A stretch of DNA of 64,000 nt. It comes from Lepiota brunneoincarnata (lineage: Eukaryota; Basidiomycota; Agaricomycetes; Agaricales; Agaricaceae). The position numbers and the translations under genes are program-made. Shown one piece after another: positions 57,003-64,000 of the stretch; within the stretch, counting starts at the first letter, position 1; each line of letters starts with the position of its first letter. The DNA is taken from NCBI GenBank assembly GCA_023014365.1, contig JAEBUN010000072.1, positions 32,081 through 96,080 of the forward strand, read 5' to 3'. The notes beneath the pieces were generated by a model. That model was not told the origin of the DNA. It ran no database searches and saw nothing but the letters and a program-made list of their open reading frames with translations.

Positions 57003-59283
57003 CTAGAGCCATTCCACGGTCTTTATACACCAATCCATCAATATATCAAAAGGACATAAGGACATATAACAACTCACCGCGGGGGGTTTCGACGAGATGT
57101 CATATGTCACTCGATTGATACCAGCCACCTCATTGGTGATACGGGACGAAATGCGCCTGAGCACCCTCAGGGGGGAATACATACCTGCACGTTTCGAAGG
57201 CGACAGCAGCAGAAACCGACGGTGTGAAACCGGAGATCGGCTAGGGTCAGTGCTGCACCCTTCATAACAAAGAAGGGACAGGGCTTACCAATCGGCGGTC
57301 ATGAAGTCCTCAGACTGAACAGCACGCAATGCTATGACCTAGAAGGCTGATGAGTCTATTTGACTTTTATGCCCCTCCCCCTGAGGCAGACGAATTTGTT
57401 CAAGTTTACCTGCTCGTAGGTTCTTTGATCCCCCCATAACGCCCACAGCTTTCACTGGTAGGAGCACTGCGAAAGCTTGGGAGATGTCGTTATAAAGTCC
57501 GGCTTTTCGGATTTCTTCAATATAGATGCTATCCGCGTGCTGGAGAATCTTAACTTGTTCACGCGTTACGGTCCAAGGATACGAATAGCCAATCCTGGGC
57601 CAGGGAACGGTTGTTGTCGCTGTACAAGGGTTGCGGTATTGAGAGGGAGCCGCCCTAATGCGCGGACTTCATCTGGAAGGCGAAAGCGCAGAGGAAGAGG
57701 TCGCCAATGCAGGAAGGTATGGGGTGAGATTAAACGAACCTGGATCCCCCTTAATTGCCACTTACCTTTGAAAAGCTCTCGAAGAGGCTCAATCAACTTG
57801 AGTTTCATGTCCTTCAGTAAACCACCGACGTTATGGTGCGTTTTGATTGTAGCGCTGGGACCCTTGAAGCTGATGCTTTCAATCACGTCCGGATAGAGTG
57901 TACCCTGCAGCAGCCATTCCACGCGTCCTTATTAGGGCGACCCTTTTCTTCCTCCTCCGCGGCTGATTCGATTTTTGCGGCCTCCCTCTTCAAAGATTGT
58001 GTTATGAACGTGTTTCCAATGATCTTTCGCTTCTTTTCTGGTCTTCGACGCCGTCTAAACGGGACAAGAAAGATCGGATGCATCAACGACGGTCAAGTTG
58101 ACGCCTAGGTTTTCGCTCAAATTCACGAACTTGCTGAGCTTCATTCATGCGCAGGACACCATTGTCAACCATGATCGCATGGAACCTGGAAAGGGACATC
58201 AACCCGAAAAGCCCCATACATTGTTCCCTATGACGCACCGGTCACCAATCGCTTCGTGCATCAACTTCGCTGCAACCGTACTATCAACACCCCCGCTCAC
58301 AGCTCCGATAACTCGACCTTGCTGGCCACATATCTCCCTGATTCGCGCAATCTCCTTTCCAATGAACTCTTCCTGAAGAATCGGATGACGTATGAGCGAT
58401 CAGCAGGTCTGGTTCGTGGGATAAATGAGGCACCATAGTCCAGTTGGGTTGGCATTGACAAATGTTCAGAATGAACCTCCCGATAAGCTCCTTTCCTCGA
58501 GGCGAATGCGTCACTTCCGGATGGAACTGGATACCATAGAATGGCTTGAAGTTGTGGAGGAGAGCGCATAAGGTGCTGAGTCGTATGTCCTATGACGTGG
58601 AAATCCTCTGGGGGCTTTGAAAGCTGATCTCCATGGGACATCCAAACCTGAAAAGAAGAAAAGAAGATAAAAAGATTTATGTTCATAGGGTAGTGAATCC
58701 CTAACTGACTTGCATCTCATCTCCAAGGCCCTCAAACAAGGCATCAACCAGGCCTTCTCCGCCGATTTTGTTGATCTTCACTTCTGCGAAGCCATATTCA
58801 CGGTGATTGCATCTGGTTACTTCACCTCCCAGGTTCCAAGCAATCTCCTGTTTTCCGATAATTAATTGTTAAGCCGCGTTTCGGAATAAGGTGCCTGATG
58901 TTACCTGCAATCCATAACATATACCTAAGATCGGCACCCCTGCTTCAAAAACCGCAGGGTCAACATGAGGGGCATCTTTATCGTAGACAGAGTAAGGGGA
59001 CCCTGAGAGGATGATTCCTGTCAAAGAGGTGTGAAGACGTCGTGGAGGACTCTATCTGATCGAAATCAACCTTTGGGTTTGAAATTCACTTGGGAGAGCT
59101 TTGTAGTGCATGGCAATAGCTCTGCGTAGACGCGATGTTCTCTGCATCTGCGTGTGATCAAGTGACTGTACTGGTATTGATAACTCGTAAATTCGGCTAT
59201 TTTTTAACAAGAAGCGCTCGACACACCTGCGATCCGAAATCCAAGATGAGAATTGTATCGAACTGGTCATGAATTTCTGCCAT
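57003..59283 (-). pseudogene. GUA1: GMP synthase, glutamine-hydrolysing, with about seven frame disruptions
   Basis: Family role: amination of XMP to GMP. The start at 59283 reads MAEIHDQFDTILILDFGSQ. The amidotransferase part follows with [10 protein letters not shown], the nucleophile segment GICYGLQ, and WMSHGDQL. All exons are in frame up to GHT near 58593. From there the family sequence is present but needs frame changes: around SAPYAL (two), after VREF, at DASDLFLS, before KKRKIIGNTFI, before [12 protein letters not shown], after ILGP, and at a six-G run before DQRTYEQ. PP-loop [36 protein letters not shown] and the tail are otherwise conserved, as are introns. The stop is at 57003-57005. 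Because residues and splice sites are kept and most disruptions are at short homopolymers, sequencing or assembly error is at least as likely as true loss. Confidence 0.8.
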
Positions 59284-62200
59284 TGCAACGGCCCTTGTGC
59301 TGAGGGGCTGAGGGTTGTGGTCCGGGCGCAATTAGCGCTGAGCACGATAATGAGACCAAAATCATGTGAGGTATGTAATTTATGATCACGTGCCGACGTG
59401 TTCTAGCCCCTCCGAACGGGATCCCCCCTCCAACGTTACACCCGCGACGTATGCTCAGCTCAGGGACACACAGCACACTCAATGACACCCGATGACGACT
59501 ATGCTTTGCAGGGATGCAAGGTTTGCTCTCAGCTCACACCCTATGCCGCTCTCACCGGCCCCCTCGTATCCTGCTCAATGACGTAGGAGCAACAGCAACG
59601 AAATCAACACTCAATGCCTTCAACATCCCATCAATCTTATCCCTTCTAGTGTTGCATTCATGCATTGGCTAAAACCGGGGTGATCTACAGGGTAAGTCCG
59701 TTCAACCCATCAGTCATCAAAAACCATACCTGAATCAGTTCTCCAGAGCTACTCCGTGCTTGAAGCTACATGATGCCTACCACGCCCGCCCGTCTTCCAA
59801 GTCTTTGGATATCCGCCGTGCCCTCACCATCACCTGCTGCGACGCGACATTCTTTAGCGAATGTCATCTAGACTTTGCTAGGAAACGAGGCGATGTTCAT
59901 TACCATCTTGCTATACATATCAAATGACCTCTGGGGAGTACCACGAGTTGCTAGTTGCCTCCATGCGGAATGGCTGGAGATTTCTCGGCTTTCGAAATCT
60001 CATAGCCCCTTGTTCAACCTCCACGACCTTCGCTTATGCTGCCTTGACACCTACTTCGATGTCCATCCCTCTTGTTAAGCGAGCCATCTTGCAGACAATT
60101 AGGTGTGCTATAGCGGTCGCCTCCGCTCTTGGCGGGCGGTTTTAATTCTCGTTTTCTCGAGCGTCGTCGCTTGCCCGGAAGAATCAATTCCATTGACTCG
60201 GCTATCTCACCCATCATCCTTTCTTACGAAGGTCGCAATCTACCATTCGGGCGAATACCCGGCGCTATGTCCGCTTCGCTCAACTCCCGATCATCCAGCG
60301 GCGTCTATCTTAATCAATTCTCTTTATGGCCAAAGATCTGGTTCTGGTTGGCCTTCGCCGCGCCTGCGCTGATTTTAGTGAGTACATCTATGCTTTCCCA
60401 ACGACCATGAGTTATAATTTTTGCTAGTCGCTTGTACTATCCTCTTGGAGACAATCACGACTTATGTTATTCCGTCTTCCCATCCAGAAATGAGCTTTCT
60501 ACTACTTCACACGCACCATCTTGTCCTAACTACAACACGATCACTGGGACAGCCCGTCATATCTCACAGGATAATCGCCAGCGCTCTCAGCCGCCACGGA
60601 CCGACCTTGCTTCACAGGAGCCGCGCCTCTGCAAGCTGCCAAAGCTGTTTTGAAAGCTTATTGGGACCAAAATACGTTGCGAGCGGGCCGGGCGCACGCA
60701 CTTGATGACCTATGTTTGACAAAATGCTATTAAGCGACGTACCTTATCATCATCCCACACACGCCTGCTGGTTTTTTGTTGGGAGCCACTCGGCAATTAC
60801 CACATGTCGGATTGTCGAGCTCTCGACTAAATAGCCGAACTCAGGGTAGCCTCTTTTGGTCTTCACACCTTTTCTCGCGGATATGAACTAGACTTAGAGC
60901 GAAGGGTCATGAGCTGTGGTTTGGAATAGCACCTTCCATCCTGGGTAAAGTGGTCCTTTGGTAATAATTTCTTCTGCGAGACAACATTGCCATCGTCTGA
61001 TCGAACAATCAGTTAACCGACATACCCATACCAGAATACGGCGGGAAATTCAATCTGTTATCATTTCGCTAATCGTTGGGTTCTGGATACGATGGGTATT
61101 TCCCAGAAGCAAGGAGGCAAAGTTGTCAAAGAATGGGTTTGCTAGAATGAAATGATTGCCTGATGTCATCACATGGGGGTGTTCTCGCTCTATTCTTTTG
61201 TATTCTAGCTCGCAGTAGATACATCTGTTGCTGTTCAGCTGGCAACGTGGGCAAAGTTGCCCCTTTTGAACCGCTTGAAGCGATGGTGAGAAACTGAACT
61301 GTCGAGACTTTCTCTCTCTCTCTCTGTCTCCAAGTTTCTATTCTTATCTGCGTATCTGGCATGGGCGCCGAGTGGTGTGCCCAGCCAAGTTTCATTTAGG
61401 GGGGAGGGATACCAACTGGTTGTGAGACGTGAAAAATTTTAGGTGGTTTCAAAGAGATCTTGAAGGACGGTTATCGGCCGTACCCGTGCCCCGTGCGAGC
61501 ACTGCGATGATGGTGGAGGGGGGGGGGGCGGGGAGCGGATTTGATCGATGTTCCCGCTATACGCGCAACAACGCAACGCTTACCCGCCTGTTTCACCATT
61601 CGTACACTTGACATCGCCTATCCACGATTCCAATTCCTCGGGTAGTAATTACAGCTAACTAAACCATTCCCATTTCTTCTTGCTGCTTCCCCCTAACCGC
61701 TCCCAGCCTAGCCCCAAATATGTACTCCGTTACATCTAACTTTGGTTGCTGGGAGCTGCCCAAGGAGGGAGGGAGAGAACCCCCCCCCCCCAACCCGCAT
61801 CTATTGCGTCATGGACTGAGACTGAGGGGGGGGAAAGTGACTTGGTTGAATATGAGAAGATTAAAACACGCGCGCTGTTGTTATTATTGACAGCTTCTAT
61901 CATTGTGATTCGAAAACAAGTCAGCAGGGGAGCGAGCACACATGACCCTCCCTATGAAACCAGCAGCAAGCAGCAGCCTAAATCCGTCCTCCCAAAAAAA
62001 GAGAAAAAAAATCCAGGGACGAAGGGTCGTGTTCTTTCCCTGAATGTTGGGAAATGCGAAATGCGGCTGTGACAACACACACCCCCTCGGACAAGAGAGA
62101 AAAAAGAAAATGGGTTGACTTTTTTTTTTGTTTTTTGATAGCCCCCCCCCCCCCCCTCTCACCCTACCCCCAATAAACTTCAGAAGGAAACGAGGCACTC

Positions 62201-63503
62201 AGAACGCGGGGAAGCCGCAGAATTTATAACCTAACCTATGACAAACTAGAAAACGAAGCCGGAACCATTACGCAAGCAAGCATAAATAGCGACTTGATCG
62301 CCCCGAGTGGTTTTCTCCTTCAGGGGGGGGGGGAGGGAAAGGGAAGGGAAGGGAAGGGGGGGGTTGCGTGCAGGGAGGTGGGGGGGGAGAGAAGGTGGAA
62401 CTAAACCGACAAGCCGCGGCCATCAGGGTAAACAACATATCGGCGGTCTTGGAAGAAAAACCTGGAAGTGAGAACAGACGGGGGGGGGGGGGAAGGGGAA
62501 AGGATATTCCTTTTTGGTGGGCGCAAGCACCGAAACTGGTTGCGACATGCGCGTCTGTTGTTAGCCAGGCGTCATTAAACACTGCACTTGGTGGTGGTGG
62601 TGGCAGGGGAAGTTTGAAGTTGCTGCGGTTTTAGCTAATTGATTAGGGCGGCCGCCGTTGTCAATGAAAGTGTTTTAGCTCTTGGAGCTTGGCAAAGCAA
62701 GGAATTGGTGGGGGGGGGGGGGTTGGCCAGCACAGCCATCGAGTTCGTCCGAATTGCACGAAGCGAAAACGGGAGTAACTGTATGGATAAGAGATCGTAA
62801 TTGAGGAAGCGCCGCGCAGCAACTTGGAACTTTGGCGGTGTCGAGGTTTGAAATGCAATCGAGTATCAAAGAAGGCGCCGAGAGGCGAACGAGCGAGCAG
62901 AATGGCAATACACGCTTGTCACGATGCATCGATAGTGCCTCTTGCCGCCATCATGGGTCGCTATAGTAGGCGGATATTCACCTATATTTAGCTCCGAGGA
63001 CCAAATCGTGAAAGGGAAGGGAAAGGGGAGGGGGAGGGGGGGGGGGGGGCCCAAGGAGGAGACTGCTACTAATCTCCTTGGCGGAGGACCCTCTTTGTGG
63101 GCAGACTACTTATTAGTAACTGTTTCGACGTGATCAACATCACGGACTAAGAAATTCTCAAGATAGTGCTCCTGCCTGAAGCTCAGAACTCGAACATCCC
63201 AAAACGACAAAAACCCCTTTGGGAAGGGTCGAGACGGCAAGACCCATCGGATATCGCTCGAACATGCAAACCCAGATCTCAACGGCCGTCAATCTCATCT
63301 GGGAAATCGCCCATTTCAAGTTGATCCCGATTTCCAAAGTTGTGGTGGGAAATGGGCAAAAAGGCCCACTACCAATCCCGGACAGTGCGTCAATGAATAA
63401 TAATAAAAAGTAAATTCGATTACTTATAGCCCCCTCGCACGATTCCTCCAACTCGACACCTTGCCCATCCTACTTTCCCCACACACATAGACAAAACCCA
63501 ATC
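59284..63503. other. Gene-poor 4.2 kb with G/C homopolymer runs
   Basis: A plus-strand frame at 60129-60410 ends in a hydrophobic stretch (WFWLAFAAPALILVS) before a GTGAGT donor. An upstream frame lies at 59924-60145. I cannot join them or name a family. From 61.5 kb on, the DNA has many runs of 9-17 G or C (61511, 61780, 62140, 62320, 62480, 62710, 63040) and GGGAA repeats, with no long coding frame. Confidence 0.4.
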
Positions 63504-64000
63504 ATGCTCTGTAGAGAACGTCGATCATGGACTGCCAAAGAAGATCAGCTTCTGCGCGAAGCCGTAACAAAAGGTAGTCCTTTGCCCCCCCCCCTCCCCC
63601 CCCTACCACCACCACTCATCCTCATCGTCATGTTGCAGAGGACCCAGACAACCCAAACCCATCCAAGTGGCATGCGATTGCTAAGCATGTCCCGAACAGA
63701 ACCAACAAGGACTGTCGCAAGAGATGGTTCGCCAAGATGGCCTCTGATGTTGTCAAGGGTGGTTGGGCCCCAGAGGAAGACGAACGGCTAGTCAAGGGCA
63801 TTGAACGATATGGCACTAGGTATGTAGCCAAGGATTGGCACACACACCGTTGTATAACCCGACCAACTGACCGACCGCTACTCCAACAGGTGGTCCCTCG
63901 TAGCCTCTGTTGTCCAGACACGAAACAGCGATCGTATGTGTTCAACCCTCCCTGCCCATGCTCTACGACTCTTCACACTAATACAAAACCTGTCAGAATG
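63504..64000 (+). CDS. MYB/SANT-repeat DNA-binding protein, 5' part only
   Basis: Starts MLCRERRSWTAKEDQLLREA at 63504. Exons 63504-63573, 63639-63819, 63890-63933 and 63997 onward join in frame. The first repeat has spaced Trp residues at WTAKEDQL, KWHAIAKHVPNRTNKDCRKR and RWFAKM. The second reads GGWAPEEDERLVKGIERYG, then RWSLVASVVQTRNSDQ, and is cut by the window edge. The pattern fits c-Myb-like nuclear DNA-binding proteins with at least two repeats, probably a transcription factor or a splicing/snRNA-gene factor. The first intron contains long C runs, continuing the G/C-run landscape upstream. Confidence 0.85.

Noticed and set aside
58297..58686. 129-codon minus-strand frame over the GMP synthase region
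   Set aside because: It follows the wrong frame after GHT; the family residues are in other frames. It is a by-product of the indels.
60129..60410. Possible small membrane protein ending at a GTGAGT donor
   Set aside because: Composition is plausible, but I could not join it to neighbouring exons or recognise a family.
1..64000. CRISPR array, rRNA or bacterial-type operons
   Set aside because: No regularly spaced short repeats, no rRNA signature, and all clear genes have spliceosomal introns.

Overview
This looks like a nuclear segment from an Agaricomycete (mushroom-type basidiomycete). Most genes carry many short introns (about 40-65 nt) with GT-AG and occasional GC-AG borders. The gene families also fit: NACHT NLR-like proteins, DUF6533 membrane proteins, a fungal SLATT-domain protein, a UNC-93-like transporter and peroxisomal fatty-acid oxidation. 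Nothing in the sequence fixes the genus, and all family names come from reading translated motifs rather than from a search.

Layout. 1-3.7 kb: no gene I can support. 3.7-5.8 kb (+): an eight-exon acyl-CoA oxidase-like gene ending in the peroxisomal signal SKL. 6-37 kb: a tandemly amplified accessory region. It holds four closely related NACHT genes on + (7.5, 11.2, 20.7 and 30.1 kb), each behind the same ~120-bp 5' flank. Between them lie repeated spacers, two DUF6533 genes on -, decayed pieces of a glutathione S-transferase (GST) gene, and a young complete Ty1/copia element (24851-30069). The order implies an ancestral unit NACHT - spacer - DUF6533 - GST that was duplicated several times; 11.2-17.8 kb and 30.1-37.3 kb are two copies of most of it. 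37-40 kb: the intact GST and a third, apparently intact DUF6533 gene.

41-59 kb is a run of minus-strand genes: UNC-93-like transporter, SLATT-domain membrane protein, XRN1 5'-3' exoribonuclease, a fifth and divergent NACHT gene, and GMP synthase (GUA1). The GUA1 frame is interrupted about seven times although its family residues and splice sites are kept. 59-63.5 kb has no supported gene and carries a striking set of G and C homopolymer runs. The window ends inside the 5' part of a MYB/SANT gene.

The most notable observations are: (1) the copia element inserted inside the start codon of the fourth NACHT gene and its terminal base rebuilt an ATG on the far side, so the gene kept its reading frame but lost its promoter; (2) all three DUF6533 genes need a 2-nt micro-exon to stay in frame, and swap GC and GT donors at two introns; (3) NACHT copies 2 and 4 are broken at the same point, where a 38-40-nt GT...AG stretch would restore the frame if spliced; (4) the NACHT cluster sits near a SLATT gene, a domain known from NLR-like and anti-phage effector contexts, and the NACHT copies end in a shared ~230-residue region without WD40, ankyrin or TPR repeats.
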